A stretch of 64,000 nt of DNA, taken from Fluviispira multicolorata. GTDB taxonomy: Bacteria; Bdellovibrionota_B; Oligoflexia; Silvanigrellales; Silvanigrellaceae. The stretch's first letter is position 1; each line of letters opens with the position of its first letter. Below, in pieces: positions 1-8,879 of the stretch. The stretch covers positions 1-64,000 of the forward strand of contig NZ_WFLN01000006.1 of assembly GCF_009208585.1 (NCBI RefSeq), given 5' to 3'. The notes below the pieces were generated by a model. It was not told the origin of the DNA and made no database searches. It worked only from the letters and a program-made list of their open reading frames with translations. The position numbers were made by a program, and so were the translations under genes.

Positions 1-321
1 GCCTCTAAGGACCCGCACTCTGTTTCTGCTCTCTTCTCTTGTCAAATAACTTCTCTTTGCTTCACTTAGCCTTCTCTTTTTATGAGTGACTTCGCTAGCA
101 GCGAGAACCTTTAGCTACACAACCCACTTCGCCTTGTCAAACCTTTTTCAAATAATTTTATCTAAATATTTAAATCTTTGATATTATTAAATAAATATTA
201 AATTATAATTTGATATTTATTTAAGCAACTCTACACCTTACAATTCTTGGTTTGAGAAAATTGTTTTCATTTTTTGGAATATTTCTAACTAAGAAACCTA
301 TATGATTTTTATTTAAGTTTT
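1..321. other. Non-coding left edge, possible outward promoters
   Basis: I see no convincing gene here. The first 140 bases are less AT-rich than the DNA to the right. On the minus strand two TTGACA hexamers occur (bases 45-40 and 140-135), both within TTTGACAAG followed by a purine-rich GAAG stretch, pointing out of the window to the left. The second has TAGCTA 17 bases downstream as a weak -10. This could be the promoter region of a gene or stable RNA beyond the edge; that is inference. Bases 150-320 are very AT-rich and featureless. Confidence 0.3.
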
Positions 322-1239
322 TTAATGAAACCATTTGTGAGTCATTGCAACAGCAGCAGCTTCACCCGCTGCGGCTGCCTGAATTGCTCCACTCCATCCA
401 TGGATATCCCCAGCAGCCCAAATCCCTTTAACACTTGTTTCTTTGCAGGAATCGATTTTGAGATAACCTGCTTCATTAAGTTCAATTTGAAAATTTTGAA
501 CAAGTTTTTGAATTAATGGTGATGGACGCTCAGGTAAAGTCCACAGTATACTTTCGATATCAACCTGTATTTCATTTTCGAGTGTAAGTGCATGTAAGAT
601 GCCGTCTGCATGATGAATTTTTAAGATTTTTTCTTCATAATATTTGGTTCCTCTCTCTTTCAAAATATTTCTCCCTTCATCAGAAATTTTCTTTCCATTC
701 AAAAAAACTTTATTTTGCGAAGTCCAGTTTTGAGAGATTTTTGAAAAATGAAGTATTTCTGCTTCAGTTTGCTTAATAATACCCCACTCACGATCTTTAT
801 TTTCATAACCATCACAGAAAGGGCAGGGAATAATTGTCTTTCCCCAACAGTCCATAAAACCTAAAATATTTGGATATTCATCGATGAATCCAAATGCTAA
901 TAATAAATTTCGTGATAAATAGCTTTTTCCTTCTTCCGTTTTCACGAGGAATTGATTTGATGCATTTCTATCAATGTCTATAGCAGTTTCTTTTACAAGC
1001 TTTGCGTGGTTATAAGCGTTAATTTGTTGCCATGAAATTTCTCGAATTTTATTAGGTGGATAGCCATCTAATCCTAAAAAATTATGCACTTCTTGTGCAG
1101 AAAAATTTCTAGGCAAGGTAGGAGCATCAATCACAATAATTTTTTTTCGTGTTCTCGACAATACCAATGCAGCTTCCATACCTGCTGGACCGCTACCAAT
1201 AATAATCACATCGCATATTTCAGATTTTTGATTTTCCAT
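322..1239 (-). CDS. FAD-dependent thioredoxin reductase-like oxidoreductase
   Basis: This is a flavin pyridine-nucleotide-type oxidoreductase. The N-terminus carries the FAD dinucleotide motif GSGPAG, and the C-terminus has the family's second FAD contact (AAGDIHG, then an Ala-rich AAAAGEAAA helix). A redox pair CPFC lies in the context CPFCDGYE. Classic thioredoxin reductase has CATC; CPxCxGYE is typical of the thioredoxin reductase-like dithiol oxidases, so the natural substrate need not be thioredoxin. I chose the ATG at 1239 because TGGAG lies 7 bases upstream; the frame runs open to 1275 without a ribosome site. It starts 16 bases after the nitronate monooxygenase-like gene, so the two are probably co-transcribed. 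The family call is firm; the substrate is unknown. Confidence 0.85.
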   Translation of the reverse strand: MENQKSEICDVIIIGSGPAGMEAALVLSRTRKKIIVIDAPTLPRNFSAQEVHNFLGLDGYPPNKIREISWQQINAYNHAKLVKETAIDIDRNASNQFLVKTEEGKSYLSRNLLLAFGFIDEYPNILGFMDCWGKTIIPCPFCDGYENKDREWGIIKQTEAEILHFSKISQNWTSQNKVFLNGKKISDEGRNILKERGTKYYEEKILKIHHADGILHALTLENEIQVDIESILWTLPERPSPLIQKLVQNFQIELNEAGYLKIDSCKETSVKGIWAAGDIHGWSGAIQAAAAGEAAAVAMTHKWFH

Positions 1240-1255
1240 ATTGAACTCCAAAAAT

Positions 1256-2221
1256 TTAAGAAACCATACCGTCAATCACTTCTTTAGTAGTTAAAATTGA
1301 ATTACATCCATCTACACTTTTTCCAGCCTGCCAATAGTCTTTATAGCCAGAGCCTTCCAATGAGGCTCTTTTTAATTTCCAAACTGCTTGTAAAGTGTAA
1401 TAAAGTCTCATCCAATGCTTCATTTTTTTGTGTTTCAGCAAATATTTTGTAATTGGATTTGCTTTTGTTCCTATTTTCTCAATGTATTCAGTTTTAATAA
1501 CTGAAACAGGGACTCCAGATATTTTCTCGGTGAGTACGATATCTTGTGAGGTCGCTTTAAGGATTGCATTTTTATAATCTTGATGTGCATTGCACTCTTT
1601 TGTTGCTATAAATCGGGTTCCCATTTGCACACCTGCATATCCAAGGCTAAGCGCTTCATCATAAGTCTTTTTATCACTCACTCCACCTGCACAGATGATT
1701 GGAATATTTAATGATTCTAAATCTTTATAAAGGCTTTCAAGGGAGAGTTCGCCCGCATGACCACCCGCTCGATTATTTACACAAATGACGCCATGCACCC
1801 CAGACTCCAATGCTTTTTCGGCCCATTTTCTTTCAGTGACATCATGATAAACAATTCCACCGACAGCATTAGCTTTATCAACAACCCATTTTGGATTCCC
1901 TAAGGAAGTCACAAAAAAACGAACACCCTCTTCGAGGGCAATATCGAGCCATAACTTCATTCGATCTTCATAAAGTTTTGATGATTTTTCTGTGATAATA
2001 TTTAATCCAACTGGCTTTTTCGTTAAACTCTTTATAAACTGCATCCCTTTACGAAAATCATGTTTGTGTGCAAAAACCATCGATAAAGGTTGGATAATAC
2101 CAATACCACCCGCCTCAGATGCTGCGGCCACAAGTTCGGGATTGCTACAAGGATACATTGCACCGCATATAATAGGATATTTAATTCCTACTTGTTTTGA
2201 AAAAACAGTATTTTGATTCAT
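1256..2221 (-). CDS. Nitronate monooxygenase family FMN enzyme
   Basis: The 321-residue protein has the TIM-barrel pattern of the nitronate monooxygenase / 2-nitropropane dioxygenase family. It begins with PIICGAMYPCSNPELVAAAS, has the flavin-phosphate region NRAGGHAGE in the middle, then AGGVSDKKTYDEALSLG and GVQMGTRF. The family oxidises alkyl nitronates, but related members are FMN-dependent oxidoreductases with other substrates (for example enoyl reductase-like). It lies between a hotdog-fold protein (2253-2741) and a CxxC flavoprotein (322-1239), all on the same strand with gaps of about 31 and 16 bases. That grouping hints at a shared job in lipid or nitro-compound chemistry, which is inference. 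The ribosome site is weak (AGAGAAA). Confidence 0.85.
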   Translation of the reverse strand: MNQNTVFSKQVGIKYPIICGAMYPCSNPELVAAASEAGGIGIIQPLSMVFAHKHDFRKGMQFIKSLTKKPVGLNIITEKSSKLYEDRMKLWLDIALEEGVRFFVTSLGNPKWVVDKANAVGGIVYHDVTERKWAEKALESGVHGVICVNNRAGGHAGELSLESLYKDLESLNIPIICAGGVSDKKTYDEALSLGYAGVQMGTRFIATKECNAHQDYKNAILKATSQDIVLTEKISGVPVSVIKTEYIEKIGTKANPITKYLLKHKKMKHWMRLYYTLQAVWKLKRASLEGSGYKDYWQAGKSVDGCNSILTTKEVIDGMVS

Positions 2222-2252
2222 TTTATTTCTCTGAATTTATAATTTAAAAATT

Positions 2253-2741
2253 TTATATTCGAACTTTCCACGTTGCATACACTTTTGATACAATAATATT
2301 CTTTGAGTCTTTAATATTAGAAACTATTTTAAATTCATCTTCACTTTTAAATTGTTTTGGTAATTGAAAATTTGCTTCTGCAATTAAATCTCCTCTTGCT
2401 TTCTTTAAATATTCAATTTCTATTCTAACTAAAATCCCTTTAGCTGAATTGGGAAGCTGTGAAGTAATTGATAGACCTGTAGAAAACTCACCAATATTCG
2501 CCAATGCAATTGCATGAATACATTTTAAGTGATTGCGAATGGCTCTTTTATCTTTTATACGAACTTGCGCCAATCCGTTTTCAATCTTTAGCACAACTGG
2601 ACTTATTGAGCCGGTGTATGGAATATACTTTGAAACTAAACTTGAGAAAATAATATTTCCGGCAGGAAGTTTATTTAATTTTTCCCAACCAATTTTGATC
2701 ATTTCACTTGGTGATGAAAAATTAGGAAGAAATTTTGACAT
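2253..2741 (-). CDS. DUF4442 hotdog-fold protein (putative thioesterase)
   Basis: A 162-residue protein matching the DUF4442 (YiiD C-terminal-like) hotdog pattern: KDKRAIRNHLKCIHAIALANIGEFSTGL. In that motif the N-H-x(4)-H-A-I-A segment sits where thioesterase-type hotdog proteins bind acyl-CoA. No catalytic activity can be assigned from sequence alone. AAAGGA 8 bases before the ATG supports the start at 2741. It is the first gene of a three-gene minus-strand operon with the nitronate monooxygenase-like and flavin oxidoreductase genes. Confidence 0.75.
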   Translation of the reverse strand: MSKFLPNFSSPSEMIKIGWEKLNKLPAGNIIFSSLVSKYIPYTGSISPVVLKIENGLAQVRIKDKRAIRNHLKCIHAIALANIGEFSTGLSITSQLPNSAKGILVRIEIEYLKKARGDLIAEANFQLPKQFKSEDEFKIVSNIKDSKNIIVSKVYATWKVRI

Positions 2742-2824
2742 AGAATGTTTCCTTTGCGCATTAAATTATTCAACGCAAGAATACATTCATTTATAAAAAG
2801 GTCGCAACAAAATATTCTATTATT

Positions 2825-4267
2825 TTACTCTGATTCTTCATGATCATATAAACTTTGACGAGAAATACCTAAGGCAGAAGCAATTTTTGATTTGTTACCT
2901 CCGTATTTTTTAGATGCAACATTAATCATTATTTTTCTTAAAATATCTTTTGCTTCATCAAAATTTTCACCTGATGAAATAAACTTTAAAAGAGCTTCTC
3001 CAAAGCGGCCCTCTAACACTTCACCATAACTTTTAGCTGCACCTTGCAATCCGTGTAATTGGATTTGTGAAGAACGCATACTTCCAATAATTTCCACATC
3101 TGAAGGATAAATTTGACTTCGATGATCTGCTAATGCTCGAGAGAGTGCATTCTCTATTATTTGATGTAACGTTCTAAAGTTTGCAGGAAAAGTGTGATTT
3201 GCAGCGAGATCAAGAATCTTATCAATTACTTCAGAACTTGAAGTCACTTTCAAATCTTCACTTGATTGAGAGATTTGATCAAAAATAAATTGAATTGCTT
3301 TTGGCAAATCATTATTTAATGTTGAAATAGTTGGCAAATCAATTTCTCTATGAGCATATGCTTCTAGAAATCCAGGCACAATTTTCTTCTGATAATCAGT
3401 ACAATAAGTCGCAACAAATTTAATAAGACCAATTGATAGCTTACCCTCACCAAGCACAGAAGTAACATACTCTGAATCAAAAACACTTTTTAGCTTATTT
3501 TGATTTTCATGAGAAAGGGCGTGTATATTATCAAGAACTAAAACACCACCAACAGCCCTTTCAAATAAAGTCAATTGTAAGGTGTTTCCTGTCATAGCCG
3601 CTTCGCCAAATAATAATAATGAATTCACTTCATCACTTTTTGAAGCACAATCGTGATAAACAATATTTCGGGAGATACTCCCATAATTTTGTTTTAAATA
3701 TTGGTGAGCAAAAAATTGCGATCCAAGCGTTTTACCAGTCCCTGAAGCCCCACAAATTAACAATCTTTCTTCTTTTCGACGCATTGAATGTTCAAATGCA
3801 TCAGTGGTTTGCTTTACTAAAAAGAGCTCTTTTGAAAATCGGGTATCAAACTCCATTACTTTTAATTTTCGAATAATCGTAGCTTGCAAAGCAGAGGAGC
3901 CCAAAACTTTAGTTAAAGAAAATGAATCTTTAAGTTTAGGGCAAAACATATCTGCTCCAGCTCGGATAACTTTAGCGGGCAGATCAAGATCATCTGAATT
4001 TGAAATCATTATTACTGGTAAACCAGGCAAAGTTGTGCGAAGATCAGGGAGAAGATCAATTCCCCATTTAGTTGTCCCTTTATAAAAGCAATCAACGACG
4101 CAGACATCATAAATATTTTTTCTTAAAAGCTTTTCTGCTGCTTTAATACTATCTGCTGTATCTGCCTTACCACCTAAACCTTCAATAGCAAGCACGATAT
4201 CTTCTGCATCTTCAGCAGTGTCATCAACAACAAGCCATCTAGAAATTGGAAATACTTTAGAAATCAT
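2825..4267 (-). CDS. NtrC-like response regulator with degenerate AAA+ motifs
   Basis: The 480-residue protein has three parts. Residues 1-125 are a receiver domain with acidic pair D15-D16, phosphoacceptor D59 (VCVVDC) and the conserved Lys (CPKL). Residues of about 145-380 form an AAA+ domain with Walker A GASGTGKT. The C-terminus is a Fis-type helix-turn-helix (GGNKSKIASALGISRQSLYDHE). The sigma-54 contact loop GAFTGA reads AAMTGN (LFGEAAMTGN), and Walker B reads LVLDNI instead of LFLDEI. The usual sigma-54 activation mechanism is therefore doubtful. It overlaps the upstream histidine kinase by 4 bases (ATGA), so the two form a translationally coupled pair. Target genes are not visible. 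Confidence 0.85.
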   Translation of the reverse strand: MISKVFPISRWLVVDDTAEDAEDIVLAIEGLGGKADTADSIKAAEKLLRKNIYDVCVVDCFYKGTTKWGIDLLPDLRTTLPGLPVIMISNSDDLDLPAKVIRAGADMFCPKLKDSFSLTKVLGSSALQATIIRKLKVMEFDTRFSKELFLVKQTTDAFEHSMRRKEERLLICGASGTGKTLGSQFFAHQYLKQNYGSISRNIVYHDCASKSDEVNSLLLFGEAAMTGNTLQLTLFERAVGGVLVLDNIHALSHENQNKLKSVFDSEYVTSVLGEGKLSIGLIKFVATYCTDYQKKIVPGFLEAYAHREIDLPTISTLNNDLPKAIQFIFDQISQSSEDLKVTSSSEVIDKILDLAANHTFPANFRTLHQIIENALSRALADHRSQIYPSDVEIIGSMRSSQIQLHGLQGAAKSYGEVLEGRFGEALLKFISSGENFDEAKDILRKIMINVASKKYGGNKSKIASALGISRQSLYDHEESE

Positions 4268-5925
4268 TGTTTAGAGTCTCCGATCCAATTAAGCGCCAAC
4301 CCTTCAATCCTCTCTTTTTTTGTGATGAGTCTTAATGTAAATGATTCTGGTAAATTGAGCTCTTCATCAGCCACGACCTCAATTTTATCTTTTAATAATG
4401 ATGATTGAATCAAACTACTAAGTTCTTCTTGAGATACAATATATTTATTTAAGCCACATTCAATTGCTTTTTTAAGAAGTTCATCACTCTTAAATATAAT
4501 CACTTTCTTTTTTCCAATGGATACAAATTCATTTTGTAAAGAAGTTTCAATTAAAAAGGCGGGGATATCGAATCCAGTCTCTACAGTCTGATTGTTTATA
4601 TCAAAAACCATTCTGCCGCTTAATTTAGCAGTGCCTCTTTTTATAATGGATAACCCTCTCCCTGTCCTGCCAAAAAACTTAAAAAATACAGGAGAATTTA
4701 AGTTCTTCATATCAATTCTATTTGTTAACTTTGCAAAGTGAATATTTGCGGCATTAAAAAAAGAAACTGGGGAATATATTCTTAAAATAAAGAAGTTTTC
4801 TTTATAATATATTTTAATATTTGGCATTGCTTTAGCGTGCTTTATTGCATTAGAAGACAGATTTACTATTATTCTTTCAAATAATGAAATATCTGCAATT
4901 GAAATCATACAATTTTCAGGCAATTCATTTTCAATTTTACAACCAACAAAATAAGATTGAATAAACTTAAAAATATTACGTGAGTCTAGCTCTTTAAAAG
5001 TATTTATTTCTTGGCTAGAATCGTCTGAGCTTCTGATTTCTATTGCCAAACGTTGCATTATTCCACGAATAACGGATACATTATAATTTAGATCTTCCTG
5101 AGCATATTTTCTGTCGATTGTATCGAGAACTTTAGCAATGTCATGCTGAGCATCGAGGACCAATGTTTGAAAAAATTGTAAATTTTTTCCCCTCACTTGA
5201 ACAGCTTTTTGAGCTAGAATTCGAACATTAAGCCAATTTATTTTATCAGCTTTTTCAAGAAGTTCATCCACATCTTCCGTTTGTTCAAGCAGCTTTCCTG
5301 CAAAACCAATGGACTTTAACATAGCTGTAATACACAAACCCCAAAAGAATATAACAGCTAATGAAACTAAAATAGGTAAGGAAATACTGTGATATTCAAA
5401 GATATTTAAGTGGTTATCAATACAGGTATTTATTGTTAATTCAACCAAATATGGATAAGGAGATCGCACAGGTTGAAAATATTCTGTTCTCTTTTCAAGA
5501 CATTCCGCTGGTGATGCTTCAGATGAAATCCACTCACCAATGAGCTGTCTATCAGGATTGAGTAAATAAACTGATACTCTTGCAACTCTTTCTTGACTTG
5601 AACTCTTTTTAGAATCAAACGTAAAATTAAGATATTCTTGCATTAAGGATAAAGATTGATCTTGTAAACCTTGTGAATCAAGCTCTGCAGTTCCTAAAAT
5701 ACTTCCAGAGATTCCGCCCATTATAAGCGCTACATCATTCCTTAAGTTGGCTATTCTTTCGGCTCTAACGGATAGTGTCCAGATAACAACATATAGAATA
5801 AAAAACCCGATTGCAGAAATGATAAAGTATGCAGATAAAGATCCTGAGTTAAATCGAAACTTTAGGTTTAAGCGCATTTTATCGTTCATTCCATAGTAAT
5901 TCAAGAATCTTAAAACAAGAAACAT
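4264..5925 (-). CDS. Membrane sensor histidine kinase
   Basis: A transmembrane helix (SAYFIISAIGFFILYVVIWT) is followed by an extracytoplasmic sensor segment of about 130 residues and a second helix (ILVSLAVIFFWGLCITAML). The cytoplasmic part has a probable phosphorylation His in LDAQHDIAKVLD, an N box (IIVNLSSNAIKHA) and a G box (FGRTGRGLSIIKRG) of the HATPase_c fold. The last 100 residues are unassigned and could be an extra regulatory domain. The longest frame begins at a TTG at 5967. I prefer the ATG at 5925, which has GGTGGA 9 bases upstream; an ATG at 5877 is also possible. It pairs with the overlapping response regulator. The signal sensed is unknown. Confidence 0.8.
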   Translation of the reverse strand: MFLVLRFLNYYGMNDKMRLNLKFRFNSGSLSAYFIISAIGFFILYVVIWTLSVRAERIANLRNDVALIMGGISGSILGTAELDSQGLQDQSLSLMQEYLNFTFDSKKSSSQERVARVSVYLLNPDRQLIGEWISSEASPAECLEKRTEYFQPVRSPYPYLVELTINTCIDNHLNIFEYHSISLPILVSLAVIFFWGLCITAMLKSIGFAGKLLEQTEDVDELLEKADKINWLNVRILAQKAVQVRGKNLQFFQTLVLDAQHDIAKVLDTIDRKYAQEDLNYNVSVIRGIMQRLAIEIRSSDDSSQEINTFKELDSRNIFKFIQSYFVGCKIENELPENCMISIADISLFERIIVNLSSNAIKHAKAMPNIKIYYKENFFILRIYSPVSFFNAANIHFAKLTNRIDMKNLNSPVFFKFFGRTGRGLSIIKRGTAKLSGRMVFDINNQTVETGFDIPAFLIETSLQNEFVSIGKKKVIIFKSDELLKKAIECGLNKYIVSQEELSSLIQSSLLKDKIEVVADEELNLPESFTLRLITKKERIEGLALNWIGDSKQ

Positions 5926-6168
5926 GTGAGCAATTCCACCACTATCATGCAAAAGCGAAAAGCCCAAGCATTCTAAATATCGCTTTGTTTATTTAGCTAA
6001 TGATTAAAACTCAAATAATAGAAACAAGTTCCTTTGTAAGGAAATTTCACTTGCAAATAGTAAAAACAGATGATATTGCCAAGCTTCCAGCTTTTCTGTC
6101 AAAGGAAGAGCCATAAGACAGCGTTTTTCTTGTTTTAACTTTTATTTTAATTATTTTAGGAGGTTGGT

Positions 6169-6279
6169 GTGCACGGATCACGTCATCGTCGCAAGCATCC
6201 AAAAGGTCGTCGTAAAGTTGGTCGTAAAAAAAGAAGATTGCTCAGACGTCGTCGCGCAATGAGAACAGGCGGTAAGTAA
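6169..6279 (+). CDS. 36-residue Arg/Lys-rich protein (ribosome-associated?)
   Basis: A GTG-initiated frame with a perfect AGGAGG Shine-Dalgarno at 6158-6163, 5 bases before the start. The product has 13 Arg and 6 Lys among 36 residues (for example KVGRKKRRLLRRRR) plus three His. Such tiny highly basic proteins are usually ribosomal or RNA-binding; the pattern loosely resembles the bacterial AURKAIP1/COX24-like and Thx-type small proteins, but I cannot assign a family. A strong terminator follows at 6315-6354, so it has its own complete expression unit between two minus-strand genes. The ideal ribosome site, base composition and dedicated terminator make it a real gene. The function is inference. 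Confidence 0.75.
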   Translation: MHGSRHRRKHPKGRRKVGRKKRRLLRRRRAMRTGGK

Positions 6280-6314
6280 TAATCGCTCTGGCTTCTTGCA
6301 AGCAAAGAACTCCT

Positions 6315-6354
6315 AAAAGAGACTTTTGATACCTTCAAAAGTCTCTTTTATTTT
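6315..6354 (+). terminator. Rho-independent terminator of the small basic gene
   Basis: A perfect 15-bp stem (6315-6329 with 6335-6349), 5-base loop TACCT, then a T-rich tail. It lies 35 bases after the stop of the small basic gene. As the stem itself is A/T flanked, it may also serve hemN's convergent side weakly; hemN ends at 6375 on the other strand. Confidence 0.85.
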
Positions 6355-6374
6355 GAAATCTGTTAATAGAAAGC

Positions 6375-7733
6375 TTAAACACTTTGACTAAAGTTAGATT
6401 TAACTAAGGAGTTTTCAATATTTAAATCAAAACAAGCGCAGATATTTCTTAAAAACGGCACCCCTTTAGGCAATACCTCAATATCCCCTCTCTCTACTTT
6501 CACAAGCTTATCTTGTAAGATAGGTTCAAGATTCTCAAAAATTCTATTCATAATATCACTTGGTAATTCTTCTTGAGTAAGCGATGTTTTTCTATAGCAA
6601 GATAAGTTTAAAATATGTTTTTTAATAACTTTATCTATTTTATTTAAGGAATAACCAACTTCATAGCAAAGTTTATCTTCAGCAATTGCAAGCATATACT
6701 CTTGAATCGATTTTTTATTTTGAAAATAAAATCCGTTGTAATCACTGATAGCAGAGACACCCAAACCTATTAAATTTGGAGTGTTTTGCACAGTGTATCC
6801 CATAAAATTTCTATGTAATTTCTGATTTAAAAAAGCTTCGTATAAAGAATCCGTCTTTAAAGCAAAGTGATCATAACCTAAATCTACATATCCATTTTGA
6901 GTCAAAATTTCATAGCCCACTCTATAAATTTCATATTTTTCCATGCCTACTGGTCTTTTATTTAGATCTAACTTCTGTTGACTTGGTCTTAACGCAGGCA
7001 AATGAGCATAGCTATAAAAAGCAATTCTATCGGGTTTAAATTTTGATACGAAAGAAAATGTTTCTTGGATAGTTTGAATTGTTTGCAAAGGCAATCCATA
7101 AATAAGATCATAATTAATAGATTGAAAACCAATTGTTCTTGCATACTCTGTACAAAAATGAACATCAGACTCTGTCTGAACCCTGCCAATGATTTTTTGC
7201 ACTTCTTCATTAAAATCTTGAACACCAAGACTCAATCGATTAAATCCGTTGGCTTTCAAAATATCTAAGTGCTCCTTTGTTGTAACACCTGGGTGTGCTT
7301 CAACACTGAAATCATAATCATCAGCAATTTTAAAATCTTTTAAGAGTGATTTTAAAAAATAACTCAGATTTTTTGCTGAAAAAAAAGTGGGAGTACCCCC
7401 TCCTAAATGCATCTCTTTTAAAATAATATTCTTAGGTAATCTCTTTTTATATAATTCCCATTCTTTTAAAATAGAATTTAAATAAGGAATTTCAAGTTGA
7501 TGATTTTTAGTAATTACTTTATTACAACCGCAGAAGTGACATAGTCTTTCACAAAAAGGTAAGTGAATATACAAAGAAATATAGGGATTTGTTTGTATAT
7601 CAACATTATTATCGACTAAGGAGAAAAATGTATCATTTTTAAAATTTTTCTCCCAGTGTGGGTATGTTGGATAACTCGTATAACGAGGAATAGGTCGATC
7701 ATATTTTTGCAATAAATCATTATTAATATCCAT
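6375..7733 (-). CDS. hemN: Oxygen-independent coproporphyrinogen III oxidase
   Basis: Radical-SAM enzyme of haem synthesis that converts coproporphyrinogen III to protoporphyrinogen IX without oxygen. The 452-residue length is normal for HemN. The iron-sulfur cluster motif is CERLCHFCGC (C61, C65, C68, plus the HemN-specific C70), followed by HLGGGTPTFF. The N-terminal PRYTSYPT segment is characteristic of true HemN rather than the HemW paralogues. AAGGAG 8 bases before the ATG fixes the start. It stands alone on the minus strand, 96 bases downstream of the YkgJ-like gene. Haem demand links it loosely to the ccm genes further along, but nothing in the sequence shows co-regulation. Confidence 0.95.
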   Translation of the reverse strand: MDINNDLLQKYDRPIPRYTSYPTYPHWEKNFKNDTFFSLVDNNVDIQTNPYISLYIHLPFCERLCHFCGCNKVITKNHQLEIPYLNSILKEWELYKKRLPKNIILKEMHLGGGTPTFFSAKNLSYFLKSLLKDFKIADDYDFSVEAHPGVTTKEHLDILKANGFNRLSLGVQDFNEEVQKIIGRVQTESDVHFCTEYARTIGFQSINYDLIYGLPLQTIQTIQETFSFVSKFKPDRIAFYSYAHLPALRPSQQKLDLNKRPVGMEKYEIYRVGYEILTQNGYVDLGYDHFALKTDSLYEAFLNQKLHRNFMGYTVQNTPNLIGLGVSAISDYNGFYFQNKKSIQEYMLAIAEDKLCYEVGYSLNKIDKVIKKHILNLSCYRKTSLTQEELPSDIMNRIFENLEPILQDKLVKVERGDIEVLPKGVPFLRNICACFDLNIENSLVKSNFSQSV

Positions 7734-7829
7734 TAGATAAACTCCTTCTTCCTATTAGGAGAGATACATTACAAAAATAGATATATCAAAATTTAAAGAA
7801 ATGAATAGAAAATAATATTTTTTTATCTT

Positions 7830-8465
7830 TCAAATAGACTCTGATTTCAATGCTTTAATTAGAAATTCATTTAGTTTTCTTAAAGTTATGCGTCCCTGTT
7901 TATTTTTCAAATTATTTATCATTTTATAAGCGTCTTTTTTATTTTTTTGATAAAAATTTTCTGCGATACTTTGCAAAGCATTCAACCGATCTAAATCAAG
8001 CCAATCAGCTCTTTCAGGTAGGGAATTCTCCTGAGTAAAATTTAAAGGACAGACATCAACTGCAAGCTGAACTTGATTTTTATTCTCAGAAACTTTATAT
8101 TGTAAAGGAAGTCCTTGAGTACGACAAATTGTTGGTCGAACTTCATAAATTGCGCAAATATCATTTCGCAAAAAGGAACATGGTTTACTTTTTTTCCCTA
8201 AAGTGTTTTGTTTTTCAGATGATTCAGGAAGTTCTAAAGTTGCAAGAAATTCTTTTTTTTTAACTGGTGTCAAAAACATGACCCACTCAATTATTAATTT
8301 TGCTTCAACCTCAAAAACGGAAATATCAACGTAACAACATTTAGAACAACCTGATTTACACATCATATTTTTAGAAAACTTATTCTGAAAATTAATAAAA
8401 AAATTAGAACTATTTTCTTGAAGATTAATTAAAGGTTGCAGTTCCTGTGACGGGCGATTGTTCAT
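7830..8465 (-). CDS. YkgJ-family cysteine-cluster protein
   Basis: The 211-residue protein contains the metal-chelating cysteine pattern of the YkgJ/UPF0153 family: CKSGCSKCCYVDISVFEVEA, then PCSFLRNDICAIYEVRPTICRTQG. The family is thought to bind zinc or an iron cluster, and no reaction is established. GAGGA lies about 12 bases before the ATG, a long but usable spacing. It is upstream of hemN on the same strand, and the gap is too long to be sure of an operon. Confidence 0.8.
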   Translation of the reverse strand: MNNRPSQELQPLINLQENSSNFFINFQNKFSKNMMCKSGCSKCCYVDISVFEVEAKLIIEWVMFLTPVKKKEFLATLELPESSEKQNTLGKKSKPCSFLRNDICAIYEVRPTICRTQGLPLQYKVSENKNQVQLAVDVCPLNFTQENSLPERADWLDLDRLNALQSIAENFYQKNKKDAYKMINNLKNKQGRITLRKLNEFLIKALKSESI

Positions 8466-8563
8466 TATATAAATAGTCCTCTAAAGTTAAATTCACAAAA
8501 GTCGAGACGTTTACTCAACTTTTATGTATGATAAAATAGTAACTAGATTAAAAGGAAGTCAAG

Positions 8564-8812
8564 ATGTTTAAGAAATTTCTCAAAAAACTGTTCGGTTTTC
8601 TTTTTGTGGGTCTTATCTGGCTATTTATCTTCTCCATACCTGTTGGAGAAGGCAAACGATTATATAATATTTGCTATACTTATATTGTAGACACACGCCC
8701 TGTTCGATGGGTCAAAGAAAAAATTTCCTCAGGGGCAAAAACCACTGAAAACACAGCAAAAGACACTGCAAGTGAAGTGATTGACAAAGTAGGCAAAGAA
8801 GTGAAAAAGTAA
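8564..8812 (+). CDS. Small single-pass membrane protein, unknown
   Basis: An 82-residue protein with a basic N-terminus (MFKKFLKKLFG), one membrane helix (FLFVGLIWLFIFSIPVG) and a charged C-terminal tail (AKTTENTAKDTASEVIDKVGKEVKK) that looks helical and possibly coiled. A good Shine-Dalgarno (AAGGAAG) precedes the ATG and a terminator hairpin follows immediately, so it is a complete transcription unit. I do not recognise the family. Confidence 0.7.
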   Translation: MFKKFLKKLFGFLFVGLIWLFIFSIPVGEGKRLYNICYTYIVDTRPVRWVKEKISSGAKTTENTAKDTASEVIDKVGKEVKK

Positions 8813-8854
8813 AAAACTTGTCTTTCAACAGCTGAAATTCAAGTTTTTTACTTT
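8806..8854 (+). terminator. Hairpin terminator after the small membrane gene
   Basis: A 15-bp perfect stem (8806-8820 with 8840-8854), whose 3' arm contains a run of six T. The left arm overlaps the end of the coding sequence. The 19-base loop is larger than usual. Confidence 0.6.
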
Positions 8855-8879
8855 AAGACTTTTTCAGGATCCTTTAATT

